From NCBI RefSeq assembly GCF_963678635.1, contig NC_087068.1:24492697-24556696 (forward strand): a stretch of DNA of 64,000 nt, written 5' to 3'. The position numbers and the translations under genes were made by a program. Shown here one piece after another: positions 24,096 through 34,288 of the stretch. The stretch comes from Symsagittifera roscoffensis. Taxonomy: Eukaryota > Xenacoelomorpha > Acoela > Convolutidae. A model generated the notes under the pieces. That model made no database searches, was not told where the DNA came from, and worked only from the letters and a program-made list of their open reading frames with translations. Within the stretch, counting starts at the first letter, position 1. Each line of letters opens with the position of its first letter.

Positions 24096-24399
24096 TAATC
24101 CGTCTTATAAATCGTTCCAAGTTGGTTGAAGGAAGCAAATTTGCCATGATTGATTTGTTACTAGGAAAGTAACAAATAAAAAAATCGTCATAATTTTTTG
24201 ATTTTTTTACATTTAGTTTTTTCGTGTTAATACTGATCCATAGACCTTAGAACCTTAGAAGGCAGACAAAACTTTCAGGGCGTTGCCCTGATACGAGCAT
24301 TTTTGTTCCTTCTTTCTATCTTCTAGTAGTTTTCTGAATAAAACAAAAATCTAAGGATGGAAAAGTGTCCTATTGCTGAAACAGTTCCCCTCGTACTAC

Positions 24400-24515
24400 A
24401 CAATAACAAACCCCTTTTCCTCCTTCCCCCTCGCCCAATACCAAACCCAACAGACGCACACATACGCATGCACACATACACACAAACCGACACACAAACC
24501 GACAGAGACACTTTT
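24400..24515. repeat. CA-rich simple repeat
   Basis: C/T-rich run (CCTTCCCCCTCGCCC) followed by interrupted CA repeats such as CACACATACGCATGCACACA and two ACACAAACCGAC units. The apparent frames on either strand here are by-products of the low complexity. Confidence 0.6.
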
Positions 24516-24580
24516 TATACCGCATTAAACACAAAACCCATCATCTTCGCAAATTTAAGCATAATAACTTGAAGCAAGTG

Positions 24581-25222
24581 TTAATTTTTAGTGCATAGTG
24601 TAGAAGCGCTATGGTCTATGTCCCAATAATCACAGGCCACTGTTGCTTCAGGACCTGAGAATCCAGCGTCGATGAAATCATTCTCAGAAGTCAAAAACAG
24701 GCGATTTTCAGATACGTGTTCTCCATTGGGCTCATTAGATCCCCAAACTCTGGTTGTACAACTTGCAGATAGCCACGCTTCGTTTTTTGGAGTCACAGCC
24801 ATCGATCTAATCCCATCAACAAACTCGAACGCAGTCCAAAAAAACGTGGGGCCATTTGTCAAGGAAATGTCAGAACTCCAATTCCCTTTTCCGACAATCT
24901 CGAACCCAGTGTATAATTCCCGTTCGCGTTTTCGACATTCTTCGTCAGCGACTGTTCGATTGTTAGTTCTGATTCCGTATAAAATCTCGACACTATGGTT
25001 GAAAACTCTTCGAATGTAACCTTCGCAATTTGCGTTTGGCGGACAACTTCTTTCTTGGCTTGCGCGATTAACAAACTGCGATTTAATTACACCTCGGCAG
25101 GGGTCAACTAAATCGGGGGTCCACTTGGTCCAATCACTGCATTTCGGTTCCACACTCTTTTTTTTGTAATTCACAAGCCTCGAATTCCTTGAAAAGTCAC
25201 GTATATTTAGAATTGAAATCAT
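24581..25222 (-). CDS. TSP1-like plus C-type-lectin-like exon (partial gene)
   Basis: A 213-codon minus-strand frame with an unusually protein-like composition for this window. After a short basic N-terminus comes CSDWTKWTPDLVDPCRG and a CPPNANCEG stretch, resembling a thrombospondin type 1 repeat (residues about 29-70). The second half has WLSASCTTRVWGSNEPNG, then a SENRL and FIDAGF block and a final VACDYW; the order WGxxEPN, EN, Cys is that of a C-type lectin-like domain. EPN is the mannose-type sugar-binding tripeptide in lectins where the fold is complete, but several domain cysteines are missing. No signal peptide in this exon; upstream in-frame stops and a TAATTAG before the first Met suggest a splice acceptor and an earlier exon. 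Function as a secreted or surface recognition protein is inference. Confidence 0.55.
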   Translation of the reverse strand: MISILNIRDFSRNSRLVNYKKKSVEPKCSDWTKWTPDLVDPCRGVIKSQFVNRASQERSCPPNANCEGYIRRVFNHSVEILYGIRTNNRTVADEECRKRERELYTGFEIVGKGNWSSDISLTNGPTFFWTAFEFVDGIRSMAVTPKNEAWLSASCTTRVWGSNEPNGEHVSENRLFLTSENDFIDAGFSGPEATVACDYWDIDHSASTLCTKN

Positions 25223-26300
25223 CCGGTGACCGAACTCTAATTACTATAAAGTTAAAAGCATCCTTGTTATTTTGTAATGATATATTTGTTTGTTTGTATC
25301 AACGCTTTCAGTGTTTCATATGGGATTAACATTTTAATATAGCGAACATTATGATTAATTAATTTAAATATCTTTTTGGTACCATCCTTTATGCATCACA
25401 TATGGTTCGATTTTGAATTGTATACGGGTAATAATCAATATCGTTTTTGTAGTGTTGATTTGGCGCTTCGTTAAATTTTCAAGATTTGCCATAAATTTTC
25501 GAACTCATTTTCTGAAATCAAAAAGCATGATTTATTCTGGATAGCACCTGAGAATTCATGTCCCTAAATTTGGATAAAAAATGTTCGTTGTTTTTGTCAG
25601 ACCCAACAGGGAGCAGACTTTAGTAACAAAAATCTCAAAAATATAAAAATTACGGTGAAAAATAACTAATTAACTGTAGTCTTCGACTTAAAACCTACTC
25701 ATCTGATATCGTAAATTGGCAACTCCTTAGAATTATCAAACAGAACAAACGTTATCTCTAAAAAATATTCCTTCTGTTGTTTTTTTAAAAGGGATTGGAG
25801 GTTGTGTTTTTAGTTTTTCAGGCAGAAAAGTATACCAGTTGCAAGCTATATTAATAAAAAGTTTGTCTTTGAATTTTCTCGTCAATTTCTTTAGTACGTA
25901 ATTTGAATTTGCAGCATTCGTTATTTAGAAACTATCTTTGATCAAAGCGAGATATTTTTTTCCATTTTTTGTGAAAACTTTAAAGAATATAGAATTTTAC
26001 TCAGGGACTAATAGGAAGCATTTTGTGATTCGTTTGCAAAAGAAATGAACTTTCATATTTTCCTTCAATACATTAAATTGACTGTTTAAAGTGTATAGCG
26101 CAGTTCTTCTCACATGTCAACTGTTAGTGGTAGTTAAAAATTGAGTTGACTGAGAATTGAACGTTTTGGATTATAACCTGTGAATAAAGTGTCATTGACG
26201 ACACCTAAAAGATTGATTTTTTCAATTGAAATATCTGCTATTTCTATAGTTTGTAACTCCGAACCTACTTTCATTCGAGATTTTGCACAGCTGATGAGCT
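25223..26300. other. AT-rich intergenic stretch
   Basis: No gene supported; stops in all frames and A/T-rich sequence. It may include the 3' end of the decayed minus-strand LINE and an upstream intron of the lectin-like gene. Confidence 0.45.
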
Positions 26301-26303
26301 TGT

Positions 26304-28560
26304 TCAGCGTGACATTGTGACACTAAAAGAACTTAAGAGTCCAGGTAGATTGAATACTAGATTTATTTCAGAAAAGTTGAGCTCAAATATGAGCAAAAAA
26401 AAGAATGTATGATTTGCTTTTTGTATCATTTTGTAGTTGTTAGTTAGCTGTTTGTCCAAATCGTTGATATAATTGTTGATTAGTAGCCGATTCATAACAG
26501 TGCCTCCGAGTACTCCATGCTTGATTCTGACTATATCCGAAAAGCAGCCCCAAAATTTCTACTTTTTCGATAGTATTTCAAGTGAAATTGTATCAACTGC
26601 CAGCTGATGTGTATGAGTGTTTATCGAATTGCATTTCGAGTTTGTTCGTGAACTTTAAAACGCATGAGTTGTAAAGAGCGCTGACGTGACCCAAATTAGG
26701 TTTTAGAGCTAACTTTGTTGATCAAAAAGACCCATTTGTTTGTGTATTAATCGTTCAAAGTTTTTTGAAAGAATCGAGTTAAAAGTTTCGGTTTATAATT
26801 TTCTGCTTTGGCGTGGTTAATTTTTTTTCAATCATTGATATTATATTAGATGAAAAATGGTCGTGGAAAACCAAATATTTTAAACTGATTTCAAATTTTA
26901 ACTTAAAACTCCCTGAGTTTCTTTAAAGGCCCATGCTGATGCTTTTGACAGACTCGATGACTTACTACAAGTTTTAGAGTTCATTTATTTGAGTTCTGAT
27001 TGGGATAATGAAGCAAAGGTTGACTTTTTCAGTTTATGTTGTCTACCAGGCATTATGCCGATCTCATGTGATATATTCTCAGCATTATAGTTTCCCTAAG
27101 TAGAAAAAAGACCATTGAGAAGGTTTGCGGTCAGCCCTATGTCTGTTATCAATTCCCCAGATCTCAATTCCTTTACTTTCATTCTCCTCAAAATGATAAG
27201 TTTCCATTTGTTACAATAAGTTTGAAATGATGTACATATTGACAGGCAGTTTGTTACTTAAACGTTTGCAAAGGAGGTAATCAGTCTTTTTTTCAAAAAA
27301 TTTATCTTTCGTTTCAGCTGTTTCTTAATTTTTCAATTTTTTGGCGATTTTTTTTTTCATGGAATGAGTATTCTAAAAACGCAGGAGATATCAGGAGGCA
27401 GATAAATTCCTATAAAAACATGTTTCAGCAACACGCTTTTCATTCTATCCATAAAAAAGCTTAGTTAGAATTTCAAACTGTTTCAGCTGTTCATTGAGAT
27501 CTTCGATATGTAAAATTGGGTTCCAAATTTTTTTTTCATCAGCGCTAGATACTGATTTTCCTTTAGTTTTTATCATAGATTTTCTAATTTCAATAAACTT
27601 TGTATAAATTTTGTATGAAGGATAATTACATCTTCCACTACCACCTCTTTGATGTTAAAGTCACTGAGCATATGACCTATAAGGGTTTCTGAAATGTGAG
27701 TTTATTTGTTCTAGTCTGAACCCATTTAGTAGCTCTTTTCAGTCCGTGTGGGTTATGGCAGACATTAATTAACTTACGGCATTGTTGAACAAAATGTTTT
27801 TATATCATAGCCACCCATTATTGTTCTTATATCATATACACCCATTAGGATTACGACAGACACTAAAAATCTCAGGAGACTGTTGTTCAAAATATTTTTT
27901 ATCAAAGCCACTCATTAGACGTTGATTTTGTTTTCTCTCGTTATTGATTGAATGTCACAGGCTTAGTTTTCATGAAAAAAGATGGACTGTCTAATGTTTG
28001 GTGAAGAGGCGAGGTTCAAAAAAATTGGTTTACTTTGATGAGTACGAAGCTAAAATCTACGCATAAGCTCTCAATTATAAAGCTGTTAGGATACTTTATG
28101 TCATCTCTTATTATGGAGCTGCGATTTTCAGACATGCATAAAAGCAAACCGCCATCCATGGATTTCTTGTTTGAGATACCTTGTCTGAAAAACTGATAAG
28201 AAGTTTCTTCTGTCAGTAAATTTCAGGGAATTGCGGGTTGAAACTATTATCCAGTTACTCTAAAGAATGTGTTTTCTGCAGAAAATTTATTTGGTGTTTT
28301 GGGATTTCCTTTTCGCTTGTAATGCTTGCTTACACTCGTTTAGATAAATTGATTTTTTTGTAGAAAGTTTTTCTAGAACTCGTGACTACAAAAGCTGCTG
28401 CTAGTTGGTGTTTTCGAAAAGTTGATGAGGATCTCTGGCCTGCCATTGGGATATAAAAACTAGAAATTGAGATCACCTAACATTAACAAAGTATTATCAT
28501 TAAGAAAATATGTTGGTTGCGGCATATCAAGTCATCAGAACATACTTTGGATAAAATATG
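26304..28560 (-). mobile_element. Decayed non-LTR retrotransposon (LINE) with EN and RT relics
   Basis: Read on the minus strand from high to low coordinates. Near 28450-28490 is LMLGDLNF, matching the GDFN motif of apurinic-type endonuclease domains. Near 26750-26810 is ENYKPKLLTRFFQKTLND, like the NYRPISL...K.FER block at the start of LINE reverse transcriptase. Near 26440-26550 is KHGVLGGTVMNRLLINNYIN followed by DL, like the GVPQGSxLGPLLFxIYINDL block. Order and spacing fit an EN-then-RT element of the CR1/Jockey type. The catalytic FADD box was not found and frames are broken throughout. Confidence 0.6.
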
Positions 28561-29092
28561 CCATCAAAACTAGTTATACGAACTTATCGAAATCTTTATC
28601 GAAATCTTTGTGCAGATTGTGCCCGGTCTGAGAATTTGCATTGCCTGGTACATTATTCGAGAAGGAGAAAATTCTTAGAAGCACTAGCTTTTCAAAAAAA
28701 TTGCCATTGTTGTCATTGAAGTTGATATTGTCGAAAAAAATTTTCATAGCCATTAACTTAAGAAGTTTTTTTCCTTTCATTTAATCACTTTAATCAATTG
28801 CTTTATAATGATCTTTTTGACTGTTTTTTAGCCTTGGCTTGCTATCTAGTCAAAGTTGGCACTTCACAGACTATGAAACTGCCGGATGAGAACTTTTGAC
28901 AGCCCATACCATCTATTCTTTTGGAAACAAAGGTATGAGTTTGAATAAGACGTCCCATGATGTTGGGGTCTTTTGAGATGAAAAAAAGAAAATGTCTTTT
29001 GAGTACTTTAATTCACTTTTTCAAACACATTTTGAATTTCAGTAGATGCTAATATTTTGAGTAAAAATTGCACTTTTTACACTGCTCAACAG
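28561..29092. other. AT-rich stretch between the LINE relic and the first LTR
   Basis: No gene supported. A 68-codon minus-strand frame at 28574-28780 could be more of the LINE endonuclease region but shows no motif. The sequence just before the first LTR is CTGCTCAACAG. Confidence 0.4.
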
Positions 29093-29962
29093 TGGAACCT
29101 GATCTAAACTACATTTTATGATTGGATAAATTAGATATTTTACCAATGTAAAGTATTTAATATTAACCAATCATGATCCATCTGACTAACAATCCACTTA
29201 TTTGTAAGTGCTGAAATTACTTGTAATTTCAGCACCAGAGAGATTTGAATTTAACTTAGAAGTTAGTTGAACTCTCCCGAGTACTTCAGCAGCCGCAATA
29301 AACCAGTATACCCTAGATCTATTGAGCCTAGCAGAGACTAGTTAAACAACCTGAGACTAGATAGTATAAGAGTAAGATTAGGATCGGTATTAGACTAAGA
29401 AGTTGCACGAATCTATCCGGCCGAAAATAAGTTTTATAAAATGTAAATTACATTATGCAATGCATAGATCAGAATACAACACCAAGGACGAACATCCAAA
29501 GACAAAACGACCCTACTACACTCGAGAAAGAATGGCCAACTACAATCAATATGCCGCCCACAATCACAACTCAAAGGATTTAGAGTACGACTTGACTTCG
29601 CAGAAAAGGACTTCATTGAACTAGACCAATGACCACCTCGATGTTCAAGTATACGTACAGATCCGAGTAACCAGGCATCCCCTCCACGCACAATCTCCAC
29701 GCCATTCCCAGACAAGGTCAAACACAAAGAAGTTCTCATCAATGAAACAGAAAAACCTGACATAGCCAACCATTCTGAAATCAGATTTGAGTTTGTTGCG
29801 AAAACCCAGTCGTTGTCTTGAGAAGACACAACGATTGAATCTGGGACTTCTCTAATAAGAAAACCCAGAAGAAATAAGATGTTCGCCAAATACCAACGTC
29901 CATCATCCATCCTTTGAATTGCAGAAAGACTATTCTAAAAAACTCTGTAAAACCCGGATGGG
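29093..29962 (+). mobile_element. Partial sister copy of the Gypsy element (truncated LTR plus 3' internal end)
   Basis: 29093-29431 is the first 339 bp of the LTR, without its last 71 bp. It is fused to 29432-29962, a 531-bp copy of the segment that precedes the 3' LTR of the main element (46762-47292). The join, AAATAAG|TTTTATAAAATG, resembles the native AATAAAAG|TTTTATAAAATG at 46755-46773, so the deletion used a few bases of homology. The block ends at the start of the 5' LTR, so the two elements share one LTR: LTR, deleted body, LTR, full body, LTR. Within the truncated LTR I saw no difference from the 29963 LTR. Confidence 0.88.
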
Positions 29963-30372
29963 TGGAACCTGATCTAAACTACATTTTATGATTGGATAAA
30001 TTAGATATTTTACCAATGTAAAGTATTTAATATTAACCAATCATGATCCATCTGACTAACAATCCACTTATTTGTAAGTGCTGAAATTACTTGTAATTTC
30101 AGCACCAGAGAGATTTGAATTTAACTTAGAAGTTAGTTGAACTCTCCCGAGTACTTCAGCAGCCGCAATAAACCAGTATACCCTAGATCTATTGAGCCTA
30201 GCAGAGACTAGTTAAACAACCTGAGACTAGATAGTATAAGAGTAAGATTAGGATCGGTATTAGACTAAGAAGTTGCACGAATCTATCCGGCCGAAAATAA
30301 GATAGCGTGACGAGCAGACGGTGTACCCTATCCGAAATTACTCTATGAGTTATACCCATCGGTCCTAACTCA
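29963..30372 (+). repeat. 5' LTR (410 bp)
   Basis: Starts TGGAACCTGATC and ends GTCCTAACTCA, so TG...CA ends. The same length as the 3' LTR, with about seven differences by eye (roughly 98% identity). It holds TATAAG at 30235-30240 as a possible TATA box, AATAAA at 30167-30172, and a perfect 13-bp inverted repeat (30078-30090 with 30093-30105). Confidence 0.92.
30078..30105. promoter_or_regulatory. Perfect 13-bp palindrome in the LTR
   Basis: GTGCTGAAATTAC, a 2-base centre, then GTAATTTCAGCAC. Present in all three LTR copies (29208-29235, 30078-30105, 47408-47435); only the centre differs in the last (TC instead of TT). The position within U3 would suit a dimeric transcription-factor site; that role is inference. 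Confidence 0.6.
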
Positions 30373-30374
30373 TC

Positions 30375-30394
30375 TGGTGCGACCATAAGTCTCG
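30375..30394 (+). promoter_or_regulatory. Probable primer binding site
   Basis: TGGTGCGACCATAAGTCTCG begins two bases after the LTR end. TGG at this spot is the complement of the CCA end of a tRNA, as in most LTR elements. I cannot name the tRNA from memory with confidence. Confidence 0.6.
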
Positions 30395-31622
30395 AACAAG
30401 ACCTTAATAGCTTAGAATTAACCAATAATAGATTAGAATTTAGACAAAACCTTTACAAAATGTCATACGACAATAATTTAATCGAAATGTCTCTACGACT
30501 CAATAGATCAGAGCCAATATTCCGAACGATAACAGAACTACCCGGAATTGGAAGAAGACCTCGAACCAGAGACGACATACGACAAAGCAGAAACTTACCA
30601 TATAGTTATATGATAGTTCGGCAAAAGCCAGAACAAACTTTTGTATTTAGAATACTACTAGCAATGAATTTAGATTTTCATTTGCAAACATAAAATTTTG
30701 AAGTCAATCTTCAAAATCATTTCAGGCGCTAAACAAAATTATTAATATACAATAACGATTGATAAAAAGATCTCAGATCGTTTTCCTAAATTCTGCAGTA
30801 ATATACAAAACATGTTTGAAAAATATTTATTGAAAAATCAAAATAAAAATTAGTAGCATGACAATAAATGGTTAGTAATTATAAATCATCCTGTTGTTCC
30901 AGCTTCATCACCTAAACATAACAGCATTCATAAGCTCACTAATATCATAAAAATACTAAATCTTTTCTTTACACAAATTTAAATCATTTTAAACTTAAAT
31001 TCACTTAATTTTAAAATCAGATCATCAAGGCTTATCCTTGGATCTTAAATCATTTTCTATTTAATTAAATTTAAAACTTGATCATCAAGGCCTATCCTTG
31101 GATCAAAAAGAACAACTTTGTTCTCCCCCACCCACTTAACTAGTGTCTAACGACCTCAAACGTCGATTCACTATCCAAACCTTTCTAAAAACCCAGGACT
31201 AATAGAAATTTTTGAACAAAACTAATCATTCAAATTAGGATAAACAGTGAAGAACTTCGGTTATTCATCCTTCACTTGATCCCCCCTCTTACCAGACCCA
31301 GGATAAATCTTAGACTTAGTAAGTTTAAAATAGTATCTAACGAACTACTCGCGTTCTAATTATACCTGAACCTTGTGGATCGATTTACTATTCTCCAACC
31401 CTGAACACAATCACTACCCTTAAGTAAGATTAAGTAAGTTAACACCTTAGCTTATACTAGCCACGAGAAAGTATAAAATCATTCTTCGGAATCGATATAC
31501 TTTTCTCCCCAACCCTGAACAAATAGACCCAGGTTAGGCTAACAAAAAAAAATCGTAAGGACTAACAGTTTAAGCAAATAGAAATCATTTAACAACCTTT
31601 TGCACCCGTCATCCTAAACCTT
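30395..31622 (+). other. Long 5' leader of the Gypsy element
   Basis: Over 1.2 kb before the first sizeable ORF. It includes a 77-codon frame with ATG at 30460 (SRNLPYSYMIV near its middle), possibly a minor ORF. Two copies of a hairpin-like phrase (ATCATCAAGGCTTATCCTTG and ATCATCAAGGCCTATCCTTG) lie near 31021 and 31081. Several CCCAGG- or CCCTGAAC-containing lines occur at 31190-31530. It is C-rich and stop-rich; a packaging or translation-control role is inference. Confidence 0.5.
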
Positions 31623-32090
31623 ATGTCATTTAAAAACCTAGGAAATAAACAAACAATCGTTTTACACAATTGTGAAATAGATAACAAAAAATACGACCTT
31701 GTAATCACACCTCATACACAAACAGTTGGATACATTAGAACAAAACGACAAACACTAAAGAGAAAAATAATAACTAAACAAAGACAAATAACACGAAAAA
31801 GATTTTCAAAAAATCAAAACGCATTTTCAGAATCAGAAACCAACAGTTTAGACGAACTTTATAAAGTAAAAGAATCAATAGATAAAAATTGCCCAATTCA
31901 CGATCAATTATATTTCTCTGACTCAGAAACAACTTCAAATTCATCAAAAAGAGGAAAAAGAAGAATAAAAAAGCAGCATAAACACAAACCAGTACATTTA
32001 TACAATTGGAATCAACCAATTAGACACATTGATAATTACATATTAACAGTCATCGAACGAAAAAATGAGCTCAACGCACACCCCAGGTGA
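31623..32090 (+). CDS. Accessory ORF A: 155-residue basic protein before gag
   Basis: ATG at 31623. Rich in Lys/Arg, with clusters such as KRQTLKRKIITKQRQITRKR near residues 40-60 and KRGKRRIKKQHKHK near 110-125; the second looks like a nuclear-localisation or RNA-binding patch. Between them is an acidic Ser-rich stretch (SESETNSLDE). It overlaps the next ORF by 26 bp in another frame. No relative recognised. A gene before gag is not standard for Gypsy elements; a regulatory, RNA-binding role is a guess from composition. It is intact, with no stops. Confidence 0.6.
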   Translation: MSFKNLGNKQTIVLHNCEIDNKKYDLVITPHTQTVGYIRTKRQTLKRKIITKQRQITRKRFSKNQNAFSESETNSLDELYKVKESIDKNCPIHDQLYFSDSETTSNSSKRGKRRIKKQHKHKPVHLYNWNQPIRHIDNYILTVIERKNELNAHPR

Positions 32091-32469
32091 AGAAAGTCCA
32101 GATGATGATGATATCTTCCCCTTTATCGTAGATGCAACCACTGATAGAGGACAGCATATATTTTGCAAAAATTTACTCTTAAATTTGTTTGAACCCGGAA
32201 TCAGTCCATGTAAAACAGAGTTCCCAGATGTAAAAATCAAAAGACAAATTATCGATCACTATCTAAAAGATATATGTAACATAACACAACAATACGGAAT
32301 CTACTCCATAGAATTCAACTCACCAAATCAGAATCACAATAAATATATAATTCAAACAGACGACCTTGATTTAGAATTTTCAAAAGTATTCTCAGAATAT
32401 ATAAAAGCATCCAATATCATAACTCACAAAGAGCAAACTCCATATTCACCAATGAAGTTTTTGCGATAA
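32065..32469 (+). CDS. Accessory ORF B: 134-residue acidic protein before gag
   Basis: ATG at 32065, inside the 3' end of ORF A, +1 relative to it. Begins MSSTHTPGEESPDDDDIFPF and continues with a mixed alpha/beta-looking composition, ending EQTPYSPMKFLR. No known domain recognised. The overlap suggests translation from the same transcript by leaky scanning or frameshift, or from a spliced message. About 160 bp separate its stop from gag. It is intact. Confidence 0.58.
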   Translation: MSSTHTPGEESPDDDDIFPFIVDATTDRGQHIFCKNLLLNLFEPGISPCKTEFPDVKIKRQIIDHYLKDICNITQQYGIYSIEFNSPNQNHNKYIIQTDDLDLEFSKVFSEYIKASNIITHKEQTPYSPMKFLR

Positions 32470-32629
32470 TATATAGTTATATCTCGATATTAGAAAACGA
32501 AATCCCAATCACAAATGTTTCACCGACAGAAGCATCTAAACATATAAGAGTACGACATGAAATACCACTCCCATATTATCTCTTCAACAACACGAAATAA
32601 CAAGAAATCAACTTTCAAATTTTTCTCAA

Positions 32630-34288
32630 ATGCCAAATGCAGCAGAATCATTACAAATGACAATGAATCCATACCTTATGGGTGAATCATCAATAACATC
32701 AAATAAACCTTTAATGGTATTCACAGGAACAGACCCTGAATATTTTGTAGAAGATTATTTAAATGCAGTAACAGCAAATTTGATTTTAAATATAGGACCT
32801 GAACCAATTAATACGCCACTACATCAAAACTGGATACATCGACGCACAGCGTTAATACAAACAACTTTAGATGGCGCAGCCCAAAAATGGTTTTCAGTAT
32901 TGCCTATAGAAATAAAATCAAATTGGAAAAGGTTTACACAAGAATTTTCAAAAATGTTTGACTCCGAAAGAAACAAACAACAACAAAGAGTTTTATGTAA
33001 TGAAATTCGCAGATTACCAAACGAAACCATTAAGCAATTAGCAGTACGAATCGAAACACTAGTTCGAAAAGCATATTCATTAAATACACATGACTATAAA
33101 AACACAAAGATGACAGAAATCTTAATGATGACCTTAACACCACAATTAAGGAAAATAGCAATAAAAAAGAGAGCATCCCATCCTTCTTCAATTCGAGAAC
33201 CCGATTTAGATTTTCGAAAACTAGTAGACAAACTAGAACAAGCAGAAATCACGATGAAACTCGAAGAAACGGAAAATCTGAAATTACAATACGTTAACAG
33301 AATTGAAACAGCTTCCACAAATATAAACAATATACAGGAATCAGATACAGACCTCGTTGAAAAAATCACTGAAATACTCAATATTTACGAAAAACACCCA
33401 AACTTTAAAGGCAAACCATCTTTCAAAAAATGGTGTAATTATTGCCGACGATATGGACATAGTATTTCTGAATGTAGACAAAAACAGCAAGACAATCAAA
33501 ATAAACCTCAAAAATATAAAGAACCAAATAAATCATTCTATCAATACATGAAAAAAGATCAAAATCTACCGAACAAAACAGTCTACAGCAACAACAGTTC
33601 AGGAAAACCACTCCCGAACAATACAAATTATACAAGAAATCAATCACCATATAACTCAAGTTATAGAGGAAGATCACCAGAACGAAGAAACACGCAAAAT
33701 TTATCACAAAATCACTACAATAGACCAAATAGTCGAAATAACTACTCCAGATCAAATTCAAATACACAACGATTTGTTTCTAGATCTAATTCCCAATCAA
33801 GAAATAATTACTATCCAAACACTCAACCACGAAATTCATCATACAATAGGAATAGAAACTACTCCAATAATCGGAATAGAAGTTATTCAAACAACCGAAA
33901 CCAGAATTACCCGAACAATCGATCAAGGAATAACTCATATAATAGATCGAACTATAACAGACCAAACAATAATTACCAAAACAGATCACGAAATAATTCA
34001 CAAAATCGACATTCAAGTTATAATAATCGTTATAGAAATTATTCCCAATCACCACACCGGAATAATAATAACTATAATAATTCTAATAATCGCCACAGAA
34101 GTAGTACACCTAAACATCAAAGACATATTAATCAAGTACAATCTAATCCAGAAACAACATCAGACCCTCCAGGTATTGATGACACAGTAACTGATACGTT
34201 ACAACTCAATCAAATAAACTGTGAATCATCAGATTCAGAAAGTGAAACAGAAAACACTCTCCATCAATATGATAAAAGTCGAAAATGA
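32630..34288 (+). CDS. gag: Gag (capsid and nucleocapsid)
   Basis: ATG at 32630, 552 codons. Residues about 25-215 are the capsid-like region, with the retrotransposon-gag feature AQKWFSVLPIEIKSNWKRFT and the following QEFSKMF. A CCHC zinc knuckle, CNYCRRYGHSISEC (CX2CX4HX4C), lies at 33434-33475. The C-terminal 170 residues are an extreme Asn/Arg/Ser/Tyr run (RNNSYNRSNYNRPNN and similar), likely disordered and RNA-binding. The frame is intact. The last 68 bp overlap pol, which lies in the +1 frame. Confidence 0.9.
   Translation: MPNAAESLQMTMNPYLMGESSITSNKPLMVFTGTDPEYFVEDYLNAVTANLILNIGPEPINTPLHQNWIHRRTALIQTTLDGAAQKWFSVLPIEIKSNWKRFTQEFSKMFDSERNKQQQRVLCNEIRRLPNETIKQLAVRIETLVRKAYSLNTHDYKNTKMTEILMMTLTPQLRKIAIKKRASHPSSIREPDLDFRKLVDKLEQAEITMKLEETENLKLQYVNRIETASTNINNIQESDTDLVEKITEILNIYEKHPNFKGKPSFKKWCNYCRRYGHSISECRQKQQDNQNKPQKYKEPNKSFYQYMKKDQNLPNKTVYSNNSSGKPLPNNTNYTRNQSPYNSSYRGRSPERRNTQNLSQNHYNRPNSRNNYSRSNSNTQRFVSRSNSQSRNNYYPNTQPRNSSYNRNRNYSNNRNRSYSNNRNQNYPNNRSRNNSYNRSNYNRPNNNYQNRSRNNSQNRHSSYNNRYRNYSQSPHRNNNNYNNSNNRHRSSTPKHQRHINQVQSNPETTSDPPGIDDTVTDTLQLNQINCESSDSESETENTLHQYDKSRK

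Noticed and set aside
24323-24572. Open frames on both strands across the CA-rich tract
   Set aside because: Low-complexity artefacts of the simple repeat.
30167-30172. AATAAA in the LTR as polyadenylation signal
   Set aside because: It lies upstream of the TATA-like site and is mutated to AATATA in the 3' LTR, so it is unlikely to set the RNA 3' end.
33423-34190. Overlapping frames on both strands inside gag (33774-34190 plus, 33423-33767 and 33786-34055 minus)
   Set aside because: By-products of the Asn/Arg/Ser/Tyr low-complexity tail; repetitive composition and no domain.
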